Assembly: GCF_014646015.1 (NCBI RefSeq)
Contig: NZ_BMMQ01000006.1
Coordinates: 1-64,000 of the forward strand
Origin: Microbacterium nanhaiense
Lineage (GTDB): Bacteria; Actinomycetota; Actinomycetes; Actinomycetales; Microbacteriaceae
Direction of reading: 5' to 3'
Length of the DNA stretch: 64,000 nt
Shown: piece after piece, positions 45,014-55,538 of the stretch
Position numbering within the stretch: the stretch's first letter is position 1
How the letters are laid out: the number at the start of each line of letters is the position of its first letter
Notes under the pieces: model-generated
The model's input: the letters and a program-made list of their open reading frames with translations, nothing else
Told to the model about the DNA's origin: nothing
The model's database searches: none
Made by a program: the position numbers and the translations under genes

Positions 45014-45363
45014 CCACCTGCCCCTGTGGATCCGCCGACTACGACGCGTGCTGCGGCGCGCTACACCGCGGCGCACGCGACGCCGAGACGGCGGAGGAGC
45101 TCATGCGCTCGCGGTACTCCGCCTTCGCGAAGGGTGATGCGTTCTACCTCGCGCGCACCTGGCACCCGCGCACCCGCCCCGACGACCTCTCGATGGATCC
45201 GTCGCTGCGGTGGACGGGGCTGACGATCCTCGCATCGTCTGACGACACGGTCGACTTCATCGCGCGCTACGTTGACGCCGAGGGCCCCGGCGAACTCCGC
45301 GAACACTCGCGCTTCTCCCGTCGCGCGGGGCGCTGGGTCTACGTCGACGGCGACGTGGGCTGA
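45010..45363 (+). CDS. YchJ-like protein with SEC-C motif
   Basis: A 117-residue protein of the YchJ/UPF0225 type. The N-terminus has the SEC-C-like motif CPCGSADYDACCG, and the body has LMRSRYSAFAKGDAFYLART and HSRFSRRAGRWVYVDG. Zinc binding is likely; function is unknown. ATG 45010 overlaps the exporter stop by 4 nt. The following 197 bp hold hairpin repeats up to the next gene. Confidence 0.88.
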   Translation: MTTCPCGSADYDACCGALHRGARDAETAEELMRSRYSAFAKGDAFYLARTWHPRTRPDDLSMDPSLRWTGLTILASSDDTVDFIARYVDAEGPGELREHSRFSRRAGRWVYVDGDVG

Positions 45364-45560
45364 ACCGCAGTTGCGGCGATAAGCCGAACCTGCGGATCCA
45401 CACGCGCAAGTGCTCCACAATTGCGGGTCGTTCCCGCGGGGTGGGCGCCGGTCCGCGCGTGCGACCCGCTGAGCCGCAACTTCGGAGATAAGCCGCAACT
45501 GCGGATCCAGATCCGCGTGCACTCCGCAATTGCGGGTCATCTCCGCGGGAGCGAGCAGGC
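45364..45560. repeat. Hairpin repeat pair between convergent genes
   Basis: Two units of the family fill the gap between the YchJ stop (45363) and the SseB-like stop (45561). Unit 1 has left arm CGCAGTTGCGGCGATAAGCC and right arm ACAATTGCGGGTCGTTCCCG. Unit 2 has left arm CAACTTCGGAGATAAGCCGC, inner CAACTGCGGATCCA, and right arm TCCGCAATTGCGGGTCATCT. The core letters match the family at 20250-21060 but the middle is diverged (GATAAGCCG in place of GATGACCCCG). Position between stops suggests bidirectional termination. Confidence 0.75.
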
Positions 45561-45971
45561 TCAGGCGCGGAGGGCGTCCAGGATGTCGGCCGGGGCGGCC
45601 TGCATGGGATGCGGGCCGGCGATGTCGATGAACACCGTCGTGATGGTGCCCTCGTGGGTCGTGAGGAAGGCCTCGAGCCAGGAGGCGGAGTACGACGCGA
45701 CCGTCGGCGGCAGGTTCGCCGGCTTATTGCGGGCGTCGCTGAAGAGCAGCAGCGCCACGTCGCCCGTCTTGGCGTCGCGGTACGTCCACACCTCGCCCGA
45801 GTCGAGCGGGTTGTCGCGATCGCCAGCCGAGATCAGTGGCACGATGGTGTTGCCGTTCCGCAGCGACAGGGCGATGGCCGCCATGTCCTGCTTCTCCAGC
45901 GCCTGAGCGAGCGCCTCCGAACGGAACTCCTCCGGATCCAGCTGCTCCGGCTTCTTGCGCTTTTTCGCCAT
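45561..45971 (-). CDS. Conserved hypothetical, SseB-like
   Basis: A 136-residue cytosolic protein. IALSLRNGNTIVPLISAGDR, LLLFSDARNKPANLPP and GPHPMQAAPADILDAL fit the N-terminal domain of SseB-type proteins, where a substrate-like loop is followed by a P-rich end. Function is unknown. ATG 45971, poor SD. The call is tentative. Confidence 0.5.
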   Translation of the reverse strand: MAKKRKKPEQLDPEEFRSEALAQALEKQDMAAIALSLRNGNTIVPLISAGDRDNPLDSGEVWTYRDAKTGDVALLLFSDARNKPANLPPTVASYSASWLEAFLTTHEGTITTVFIDIAGPHPMQAAPADILDALRA

Positions 45972-45987
45972 GCAACAAGCCTATGGG

Positions 45988-46662
45988 TTACAGCGTGAAC
46001 GACTTCTCGGGAGACGCGATATCGCTCAGCTTGACGGTGAGGTTATAGGTGGCGCCGGACGGCGCCGCCGGGCGCTCCTCGGCCTCGCAGGTGTCCGGGT
46101 AGGAGCGGGTGCGGTCCCAGATGATCGGCGACTCGGTCTCGGCGCTCTGCCCCGCCTTGATGGTGTTCCACTGGTCGGCGGGATCCACGGCGCAGTCGCT
46201 CGACCGCCACCAGACGTCGACGCCGCTAGAGATCTGGTACACCTGCGCGGAGGTACCGACGTTGACGAGGCAGTCGACGGATCCGACGTTCGTGACCTTC
46301 ATCCGCAGCTGCGGCAATTCGTCCGCGCCGTAGGCCGTCTTGTCGAGGAGCGCCTCGACCTCGAGCGCTCCCGAGGCGCAGACCTCCGGCGTCGGCGACT
46401 CGGACGGATCCTGGTTCGACGCGGATCCCGCGCCCGGCCCCCCGGTCGGGAAGATCGTCGGGACGGGTTCCGGGGTCTTCACGACCGCCGGACCGGGCTT
46501 CAGGAAGGGCAGGTTCTCCCACGGCTTCTCGTTGACGAGCCAGCGCACCCCGAAAACAGCGCCCACGACGACGGCGGCGAGAACGATCAGCGTGATGAGG
46601 CCCACCGCCAGACGGCGACGGCGATACATCACCTTCTTCGACGGTCTGCGCTTCTCTGCCAC
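45988..46662 (-). CDS. Membrane-anchored extracellular protein (unknown)
   Basis: A 224-residue protein: basic N-terminus, one TM (AVGLITLIVLAAVVVGAVFG), a Pro/Ser/Thr linker, then a beta-rich extracellular domain with several Cys (DCLVNVG, SDCAVDP, PDTCEAEE). The start is GTG 46662 with AAGGTGG at 5 nt. Function is unknown. It lies 9 bp after the NAGS gene, so they may be cotranscribed. Confidence 0.75.
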   Translation of the reverse strand: MAEKRRPSKKVMYRRRRLAVGLITLIVLAAVVVGAVFGVRWLVNEKPWENLPFLKPGPAVVKTPEPVPTIFPTGGPGAGSASNQDPSESPTPEVCASGALEVEALLDKTAYGADELPQLRMKVTNVGSVDCLVNVGTSAQVYQISSGVDVWWRSSDCAVDPADQWNTIKAGQSAETESPIIWDRTRSYPDTCEAEERPAAPSGATYNLTVKLSDIASPEKSFTL

Positions 46663-46671
46663 CCCGCCACC

Positions 46672-47178
46672 TTACGTGAGGCGCTTGAGCATGCGCGTGT
46701 TGCCGAGGGTGTTCGGCTTCACGTGCGCGAGGTCGAGGAACTCGGCCACGCCCTCGTCACGGCTTCGCACCAGCTGGGCGTAGACGTCGGGGGTGACGAT
46801 CTGTTCGCCGATCTCGGTGAAGCCGCGGCGCGAGAAGAACTCGACCTCAAAGGTCAGGCAGAACAGGCGCGTGAGCCGCAGCTCGCGCGCGACGGCCTCG
46901 AGGGCCTCGACGATGCGACGCCCGACGCCCTTGTGCAGCCAGTCGTCGGAGACGAGCAGGGTGCGTACCTCGCCGAGGTCTTCCCACATGACGTGCAGCG
47001 CGCCCGCGCCGATGACGCGGTCGTCGCTGTCGACGGCGACGAGGAACTCCTGGGTCGCCTCGTACAGCACCACGAGCTCCTTGCCCAGCAGGATCCGACG
47101 CTCGACGTACGGCTGCATGAGGGCATGCACCTGAATCATGTCGTCAGCTCGGGCCGGGCGTATGGAGTACTCGCTCAT
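46672..47178 (-). CDS. N-acetylglutamate synthase-type GNAT
   Basis: A 168-residue GNAT of the short actinobacterial amino-acid N-acetyltransferase type. Acetyl-CoA loop around LVSDDWLHKGVGRRIVEALE (V/I-x-x-x-x-R/K-G-x-G-x-G/A pattern), then LFCLTFEVEFFSRRGF and a C-terminal substrate half. Arginine synthesis (glutamate acetylation) is the likely role. ATG 47178. Confidence 0.82.
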   Translation of the reverse strand: MSEYSIRPARADDMIQVHALMQPYVERRILLGKELVVLYEATQEFLVAVDSDDRVIGAGALHVMWEDLGEVRTLLVSDDWLHKGVGRRIVEALEAVARELRLTRLFCLTFEVEFFSRRGFTEIGEQIVTPDVYAQLVRSRDEGVAEFLDLAHVKPNTLGNTRMLKRLT

Positions 47179-47258
47179 CGACAGCCAGGCTACTCCCGTG
47201 CCCTGAGAGGGTCGCCAGGAACCGCGGTGCGGCGGCTTGCCGCGAGCGCGGCCCTCAC

Positions 47259-47300
47259 ACGACGAGTGGGCCCACCCCGAAGGGTGGGCCCACTCGTCGT
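47259..47300 (-). terminator. Terminator after clpC
   Basis: A 19-bp perfect stem (47259-47277 with 47282-47300) with core CGAGTGGGCCCACCC and a CGAA loop, located just past the clpC stop. Confidence 0.88.
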
Positions 47301-47305
47301 CGCGC

Positions 47306-49834
<2,529 letters not shown>

Positions 49835-49995
49835 GTCACTCCTCCGGGCGCTTGACGGTTCGCACGGCACGTCTAACGCGCCGTGTTTCTAAGGTAATCA
49901 GCGATCAGACCCCAGGGCGCCGTGTTCGCCGTGGGCATATCTGGATCCGGCGGCGCCCGGTGGATCCGCCGGCGGACAAGACTCCCCTCGCATTT

Positions 49996-50017
49996 AACGA
50001 TATTCGTTGTTATCGTT
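49996..50017 (+). promoter_or_regulatory. 22-bp AT-rich inverted repeat, operator candidate
   Basis: AACGATA (49996-50002) and TATCGTT (50011-50017) are perfect 7-bp arms around 8 nt. It lies just upstream of the small ORF at 50044 and the DUF2975-HTH genes, so the operon's own HTH protein is a natural candidate ligand. Confidence 0.5.
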
Positions 50018-50043
50018 TTTCGTAAACACCAAGAAGGGGCGTC

Positions 50044-50109
50044 ATGGTCACAGCGAGCGGCACCGATCTGCGGCCGGACTCACAGCGCGATACGGAGGGG
50101 CTCGTATGA
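50044..50109 (+). CDS. 21-residue ORF ahead of the DUF2975 gene
   Basis: MVTASGTDLRPDSQRDTEGLV, ATG 50044 with AAGGGG SD, stop overlapping the next ATG (ATGA 50106-50109). Its last eight residues QRDTEGLV equal the C-terminus of the DUF2975 protein. It may be the remnant of a deleted paralogue or a coupling leader. Confidence 0.45.
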   Translation: MVTASGTDLRPDSQRDTEGLV

Positions 50110-50837
50110 TCAGCGTCGGAGGCAGTTCGGTCGGTGAGACGTTGGGGTTTCTCGCGCTCGCGCTCGCCCTCGCCGTCCTCATCATCGCCTGGGTGGTCGC
50201 GAGGGGAAGACGTCGCGGCAGCACGACGATCGCACTCGACACGGCCTTTGCGCTGTCGTCGTGGATCACCGGCGTGGGCGCGGTCTTCGCGCTCATTCGT
50301 TTCGGGGCGGCGCTCGTCGACGAGCGCGCCGAGATTTCCACCTCGCAGGTCACTCTCGACGCTGCGGACTCCTTGCCCTGCGGTCACCACGTGGAGAGCG
50401 ATCGCAGCGGCGACGGCCCCTGGCTCGAGTGCATCGTCAGCGCGTCCACCCGCGTCAGTGTGGATGGCGTTCCGCTGGGTGCGCGAGCGCTCCTCGCCAC
50501 CGGCGAGCTCCTCACGACGATCGCGATCCTCGCACCGTTCGCCCTGGTCGCCGCCGTCTGCTTCGAAACGCTCCGCGGGCGCACGTTCGGAAACACCGTC
50601 ATTCGCTCGCTGTGGACCGCCGCGGCCGTGATCCTCGCCGCCGGCACTTTGGGCGGCGCCATCGCACCATTCGGCGAGTTCCTCGCACTCTCGGGCATCG
50701 ACTCGGCCTACGCGCCGCAATCGGTCCACACCTCGCTCACGCTCCTCCCCCTGGGCGGCGCGCTTCTCTGCGCCGCCCTCGCGGCAATCTTCCGCCACGG
50801 CGCACGCCTGCAGCGCGATACGGAAGGGCTCGTATGA
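50106..50837 (+). CDS. DUF2975 family membrane protein
   Basis: A 243-residue protein. TM segments are seen in LGFLALALALAVLIIAWVVA, FALSSWITGVGAVFALIRFG, LLTTIAILAPFALVAAVCFE, SLWTAAAVILAAGTLGGAIA and SLTLLPLGGALLCAALAAIF, with a Cys-containing extracellular loop between the second and third. DUF2975 proteins are paired with small HTH repressors, as here. ATG 50106 has GGAGG upstream. Its last 8 residues and start region repeat those of the neighbouring junctions. Confidence 0.8.
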   Translation: MISVGGSSVGETLGFLALALALAVLIIAWVVARGRRRGSTTIALDTAFALSSWITGVGAVFALIRFGAALVDERAEISTSQVTLDAADSLPCGHHVESDRSGDGPWLECIVSASTRVSVDGVPLGARALLATGELLTTIAILAPFALVAAVCFETLRGRTFGNTVIRSLWTAAAVILAAGTLGGAIAPFGEFLALSGIDSAYAPQSVHTSLTLLPLGGALLCAALAAIFRHGARLQRDTEGLV

Positions 50838-51049
50838 CCGAGCTCTCGGGGATCCACTGCCGGCTCGATACGCTGCTCGCCGAGCGCGGCATGACGCTCA
50901 CTGCCCTCGCCGACGCCGTCGGGGTGAGCATCGTGAACCTGTCGATCCTCAAGAACGACCGCGCGAAGGCGATCCGCTTCTCCACACTGGTGGCGATCTG
51001 CGATGCCCTCGACTGCGAGGTAGGTGATTTGCTCGTGCGGGCGCGGTGA
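50834..51049 (+). CDS. Xre/Cro-type (YozG-like) HTH regulator
   Basis: A 71-residue single-domain HTH (LDTLLAERGMTLTALADAVG, then VSIVNLSILKNDRAKAIRFS), ending CDALDCEVGDLLVRAR, the YozG pattern. ATG 50834 overlaps the DUF2975 stop (ATGA). Likely represses its own operon, perhaps at the palindrome at 49996-50017 (inference). Confidence 0.88.
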   Translation: MTELSGIHCRLDTLLAERGMTLTALADAVGVSIVNLSILKNDRAKAIRFSTLVAICDALDCEVGDLLVRAR

Positions 51050-51052
51050 TCC

Positions 51053-51286
51053 CTATCGCCCGAACCGCTGCTGTGCGGCCTGCCGCGTGATGTCGAGCGC
51101 CGCGCCGATCACGGTCCACGATTCGCCCGCCTCGCGCGCGGCGAGCACGGCAGCGCGAAGATCTTGCTGCGCCCGGGCGACGGCTTCATTCGCGGCAATA
51201 ACCGCACGGAAATGTGCCGCGTCACGAAGCTTCACGCGACTCGCGTCGAGCCGGTCAAGCCCCGCGTCATCGGTCGCGAGTGTCAT
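51053..51286 (-). CDS. Small HTH protein (HTH in ~25 C-terminal residues)
   Basis: A 77-residue protein whose last third, AREAGESWTVIGAALDITRQ then AAQQRFGR, is a helix-turn-helix common in small actinobacterial proteins. I use the second ATG (51286), which has GGGAGG at good spacing and overlaps an upstream stop as TGATG; the first ATG (51289) is one codon earlier. Function is unknown. Confidence 0.7.
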   Translation of the reverse strand: MTLATDDAGLDRLDASRVKLRDAAHFRAVIAANEAVARAQQDLRAAVLAAREAGESWTVIGAALDITRQAAQQRFGR

Positions 51287-51438
51287 CATTCCTCCCTAGA
51301 GATAGTCGTAGAACTTAGCTCGGAGACGATCCGCATCATCCACTCCATGTTTATGGGCTGATCGTCGTATTTCCAAGGCAACCGCGCCTTCGAGAGATTG
51401 TCAATAGTAAGTTGACACCCGTCTGCTGTGATCCCCAT
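51286..51438 (-). CDS. Small low-GC ORF coupled to the HTH gene
   Basis: A 50-residue frame, MGITADGCQLTIDNLSKARL onward, ending in ..ELSSTTISREE, whose TGA overlaps the HTH ATG (TGATG). Its codons are far less GC-rich at the third position than any neighbour. The start is doubtful because GGAGG directly abuts the ATG. It is either a transferred gene remnant or non-coding leader. Confidence 0.35.
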   Translation of the reverse strand: MGITADGCQLTIDNLSKARLPWKYDDQPINMEWMMRIVSELSSTTISREE

Positions 51439-51571
51439 CCTCCATTCCGCGAAGCAGCGATCTCTCGTTATCCACAGCCCAATTCCCGCAATCGCCCTGT
51501 GGATCTTTTCACCGCCGCTCGTACGGGTGCGGTGATTTTCGGATCCGGACGCCCCGCGCGACGATGGATGC

Positions 51572-52036
51572 ATGCGCGTGCACATTCCCGTTCATCGGCG
51601 CTGGGGCGATCAGGATGCCCTCGGCCACATCAACAACGTCTCGATGCTGAAGATCCTCGAGGAGGCGAGGCTCCGAGCGTTCTGGCGCGAGGAAGGATCC
51701 GACAATAGCCCTCTCGCGGTGTTCGATGAGGACACGGTGTCGGGCGGCGGATCCGCGCGAACGCTCGTGGCGCGGCAGGAGATCGAGTATCTCGCGCCCG
51801 TTCCCTACGGGCGGGATCCCCTGGATATTCAGGTGTGGATCGGCCGACTCGGCGGATCCAGTGTCGAGATCTGCTACGACGTCTGCAGCCCGGACGGGCA
51901 GACCTGCTACGCCCGCGCGAGCGTCGTCGTCGTGCTGGTCGACAGCGCGACGGGCGCCCCGACGCGGCTTCCGGCCGAGGTGCGCGCCGCATGGAAGCCC
52001 TACGTGGAGGCCCCGCTCGAGTATCGGCGGCGCTGA
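51572..52036 (+). CDS. Hotdog-fold acyl-CoA thioesterase
   Basis: A 154-residue 4HBT-type protein. The active-site segment is WGDQDALGHINNVSMLKILE (about residues 11-30, with the catalytic Asp), followed by a strand-rich half (ARQEIEYLAPVPYGRDPLDI). It hydrolyses acyl-CoA thioesters; the chain specificity is not visible. The repeat pair at 52037-52214 starts right after the stop. Confidence 0.88.
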   Translation: MRVHIPVHRRWGDQDALGHINNVSMLKILEEARLRAFWREEGSDNSPLAVFDEDTVSGGGSARTLVARQEIEYLAPVPYGRDPLDIQVWIGRLGGSSVEICYDVCSPDGQTCYARASVVVVLVDSATGAPTRLPAEVRAAWKPYVEAPLEYRRR

Positions 52037-52214
52037 GCCGGCCCCTCACTGCGGAGCTGACCCGGTTCTGCGGACGAAAACCACCATCGGATCCGCAGAA
52101 CTGGGCCAACTCCGCAGATGCAGAGCGCCGACCCGCTCCTGCGGAGAAGAACCCCTACTGCGGACCAGAACCACCACCGGATCCGCAAGTCGGGGCCAGC
52201 TCCGCAGAAGCGGC
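52037..52214. repeat. Hairpin repeat pair between thioesterase and jetC
   Basis: Two units fill the gap between the convergent thioesterase and jetC stops. Unit 1: CTGCGGAGCTGACCCGGTTC(TGCGGA) with inverted right arm (TCCGCAG)AACTGGGCCAACTCCGC, 23 of 26 positions paired. Unit 2: CTGCGGAGAAGAACCCCTAC(TGCGGA) with right arm CAAGTCGGGGCCAGCTCCGC. Both share GAxCCGGATCCGCA-type loops. It lies where a jetD gene would be expected. Confidence 0.8.
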
Positions 52215-55200
52215 TCAGGCGGCGTCTTCGAACGCGGTGATGAACGAGTACCCGGCGCGGTTCTTCGTCACCGCGAGGTTCAGGCCCATGTGCGGTTCGA
52301 GCGCCGTGACCTTGTCGAGCGGTGCCACGACGATGATCTGGAACCCGAGCCCGAGCCACGCCCTGATCGCCCGCCCCGTGAACGCGCTGTCGGCCTTGAC
52401 GAAGCCCTCGTCGAGGAACACCGGCGCGAAGCGCGGCCACGACCGCGTCTGATCGCCCAGCTGGTAGCGCAGCGCCGCGCCGACGACGAAGGCAACGAGC
52501 TCCTGCGATTCGCCTCCCGATTTGTCACCGAGGGTCGAGTAGGTCGAGACGACCGATCCGTCGGGCGCGACCCTGCTCGCCGTGATCTCGATGTGCCGGC
52601 GCACGTCGAGCAGCTCCTCCCGGTGCGGGTTCGTGCCGTCCTCGGGCTGGTCGATCAGGTCGATGAACTCCTGCAGCTCGGCGAAGCGCCGGTCGGCCTC
52701 CTCGTCGGTCCACTCCGCGATCTCCGCCTGGGCGAGGTCGCGGAGCCGCGCCCGCACGCGTTCGACGCGCTCCGGATGCAGGTGCCGCATCTCGATGCGC
52801 AGCCGGTCCGTCTCCGACGCGAAGGCGAGGCCCTTGAGAATTTCGTCGACGGGATCCAATCGCTCGCGGATCGACTGCAGCGCGTGGCCGAAGGAGTCGC
52901 TCAGCATCTTCAGGTCGGTCGACGACACGTCCTGAATGTGGCGCCGGAACTCGAGCCGGTGGGCCGAGAGCCCGTCGCGAGAGATCTCCTCGTAGATCGA
53001 TGCGTACTCGTCGTAGGCGTCGACGGAGGTTCCGCGGTTCGGATCCGGCCACTTCTCGTCGTATGCGCGGAAGATGCGCTCGAGCGAGGCGGCGGCCTGA
53101 TCGGCGGCGACGACCTCGCGGCGCACGCTCGCCGTCAGCTCGTCGCGCAGGCGCGCGAGGGCCCGCGCGAGGGTGTCGGCGGTGACGTCGGGCTCGATGC
53201 GGGCGAGCTCGGCGTCGAGGTGCGCCGCATCGTCATCATCGATGGCGGTCGCCGCCTCGACGCGCTCGAGCTCGATGTACGAGGCGTCCTGCCGGTCCAC
53301 GAGCACGCTCCACGCCTCGTTCAGCGCCTCGAGCTCGGCCTCGGCCCGGAATCGGAGGCGGCGCGCCTGCTCTAGCCCCTCCTCCGCGGCGGCGAGCCGC
53401 CCCTCGACGCCCGCGAGGGCGTCGGAGGTGTCGAGCACCGCCGCCCGCCGCTCGCGGAGCTCGGCCGCCTGCGCGAGCACGGGATCCGGATCGATCGCCT
53501 CCCACGACGCCTCCGCGATGCGCCGGTGCGCGGCCGCGAGCCGCTCCACCGCCTCCTGCTCACGCTCGCAGGCGGCGCGCGCGGCCTCCAGGCCGTCGAT
53601 GCGCGCGTCGAGCGATGCCAGCTCCGACTCGATCTCATCGCGGTGCGACTCGTTCGAGAAGCCGAGGATCCCGCGCTCGCGCGGATCCCGGCCATGCGCG
53701 CCGCGCCGACCGTTCGCGGTCTGCCCCGTGATCGTGACCGCCGGGGTGTCGCCGCCCAGCTGCGCCGCGGACGACGCGCAGAGGTGGTCGCGCTGCAGAA
53801 CCTGCTGCTTCACCCAGCCGACGAAGGGCGAGGCCTTGAAGCTCAGCCGCCCGGAGATGAAGCGCTCGTCGTCGAGGTCCGGCGCGTCGAGGTCGAGGTC
53901 CACGCCCTCGAAGCGCACCCGGCGTTCGAGGTGCACCTCGTCGATCGCGGCGCGGATCTGCGCCTGCCGGCGGGCATCCATCAGCAGGGTCATGCCGAGG
54001 CCGCCCAGGGTCGCCTCCGCGGCGACCCGCCACTCGTCGAACTCGGGGCGCACGTCCATGAGCTCGGCCGCGAAGGGCAGTTCCGCGGGATCCAGCCCCG
54101 CCGCCCGCGCGATCTCGCGACGGGCGCGGTCAAAGGCGTCAGGGATCCGGCTGTCGCGCGAGCGCAGCGAGGTGAGCTCGCTCGTCAATTCGCGCTGGGC
54201 GCGCCTGAGCTCGCCCGCCCCGACGACGGCCTCGTCGCGGCGACGTTTGATGTCGGCGAGCGCGTCGTCGACGCCCGCGAGGTAGTCGCGCGCGACGCGC
54301 TTCGCGGCGTCGAAGGCGTCGGCGTCCGACAGGTCGGCGCCGACCTCTGCGATGCGCGACTCGAGCGTGCGGCGGACCTCGGAGATCCGTGCGGCCCGCG
54401 CCTCCGCCTCCGCGAGGCGCGCGTCGATCCGCGAGAGCTCGTCGCCGCCGCCCGCGGCGCGCTGCTGCTTGAGCTCCTCGACCTCCACCGCGAGCGACGC
54501 CTCTTCGGCGCGGGCCGTCGTGACAGCGGCCTTTGCGGCGTCGCGCGCCTCGCGGTTGCGATCGGCCTCCGCGTCGAGCAGGCGCTGCTCGGTGCGCAGC
54601 TGCCACAGGCGCAGCGGCGTCGACGCGAGCGGATCCTGCGCGACACCGTATCGGTCGAGGCGGCTCGTGCGTTCGCGCGCGCTCGTGTACTGCTCGTAGA
54701 GTCCCGCGATGTCGGCGAGCATCGTCTCTTTGGCCTCGGCGGTCGCGAGGGCCTCGTGGCTCTGCCGCAGCGCATGGAACTGCTCGAGAACCGCGTCGGC
54801 GGCCGCGAAGGTCGAGGGGCGCTCCAGGACCATCTCTTTGAAGAGGCGATCGACCGTGCGCACCTGATGTCCGGCCTGGATGCGGGCGAGTAGCCGCAGC
54901 GCGTTGTCGCTGTCGCCGCCCTCGCCGATGCCGAGGCGCGCGGCGACCGCGTAGAGGAAGTCCTGCGTGGTCTCGTGATTCTTCAGCCCGGGGAACGCCG
55001 CGCGCACGGCGCGGGGATCGAAGCGCGCATCCGCGAACTCGGCGAGCCGGCTGAGGTCGATGTCGCCCTCGAGCGTGAAGTGGCGCGTGCGCACGTCGAC
55101 GGAGCGCGCGGCGTTCGCGGGCGCGAAGTACGCCCGCATGGCCGTGTACTGCCGGCCGGATCCGTCCACGAAGGTCGCCGAGACGGCGCCCCACACGGCG

Positions 55201-55538
55201 GATCCGTCGCCGCGGAGTACCTTGTCGACGTCGCCGACGGTGTCGCTCTTTCCGCGCAGATAGGTGAGCACATTGCGCTGGTCGGCCCCGCGCGCACGCC
55301 CCACCGTGGCGTCGTTCGAGGCGCCGTTGAAGGGCACGGTCGACGGCATCATGAGAGCCGTGTATGCGTCGAGCAGCGTCGATTTGCCGGTGCCGGATCC
55401 GCCCGAGATCAGCGTCGCGTGCTCGTCGAACCGTGTCGTGTGATGCCCGTGGAAGCCGCCCCAGTTGATGACCTGCAGGTTCTGCACCCGCCACTGCGCG
55501 GTCTCGTCGTCGTAGCCGGCAATCAGCAGATCGCTCAC
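52215..55538 (-). CDS. jetC: JetC/MksB-like SMC-type ATPase
   Basis: A 1,107-residue condensin-type ATPase. N-terminal Walker A GGSGTGKSTLLDAY (about 46), long coiled coils (Ala/Glu/Arg-rich, about 270-520 and 630-850) around a hinge-like region (GVDLDLDAPDLDDERF, VGWVKQQVLQRDHLCASS), then the C-terminal signature SGGESQELVAFVVGAALRYQ and Walker B APVFLDEGFVKAD. This matches MukB-type JetC of the Wadjet plasmid-defence system and MksB. The GTG start (55538) overlaps the jetB stop (GTGA), with GAGGAGG upstream. No jetD follows; repeats begin right after the stop. Confidence 0.85.
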   Translation of the reverse strand: MSDLLIAGYDDETAQWRVQNLQVINWGGFHGHHTTRFDEHATLISGGSGTGKSTLLDAYTALMMPSTVPFNGASNDATVGRARGADQRNVLTYLRGKSDTVGDVDKVLRGDGSAVWGAVSATFVDGSGRQYTAMRAYFAPANAARSVDVRTRHFTLEGDIDLSRLAEFADARFDPRAVRAAFPGLKNHETTQDFLYAVAARLGIGEGGDSDNALRLLARIQAGHQVRTVDRLFKEMVLERPSTFAAADAVLEQFHALRQSHEALATAEAKETMLADIAGLYEQYTSARERTSRLDRYGVAQDPLASTPLRLWQLRTEQRLLDAEADRNREARDAAKAAVTTARAEEASLAVEVEELKQQRAAGGGDELSRIDARLAEAEARAARISEVRRTLESRIAEVGADLSDADAFDAAKRVARDYLAGVDDALADIKRRRDEAVVGAGELRRAQRELTSELTSLRSRDSRIPDAFDRARREIARAAGLDPAELPFAAELMDVRPEFDEWRVAAEATLGGLGMTLLMDARRQAQIRAAIDEVHLERRVRFEGVDLDLDAPDLDDERFISGRLSFKASPFVGWVKQQVLQRDHLCASSAAQLGGDTPAVTITGQTANGRRGAHGRDPRERGILGFSNESHRDEIESELASLDARIDGLEAARAACEREQEAVERLAAAHRRIAEASWEAIDPDPVLAQAAELRERRAAVLDTSDALAGVEGRLAAAEEGLEQARRLRFRAEAELEALNEAWSVLVDRQDASYIELERVEAATAIDDDDAAHLDAELARIEPDVTADTLARALARLRDELTASVRREVVAADQAAASLERIFRAYDEKWPDPNRGTSVDAYDEYASIYEEISRDGLSAHRLEFRRHIQDVSSTDLKMLSDSFGHALQSIRERLDPVDEILKGLAFASETDRLRIEMRHLHPERVERVRARLRDLAQAEIAEWTDEEADRRFAELQEFIDLIDQPEDGTNPHREELLDVRRHIEITASRVAPDGSVVSTYSTLGDKSGGESQELVAFVVGAALRYQLGDQTRSWPRFAPVFLDEGFVKADSAFTGRAIRAWLGLGFQIIVVAPLDKVTALEPHMGLNLAVTKNRAGYSFITAFEDAA

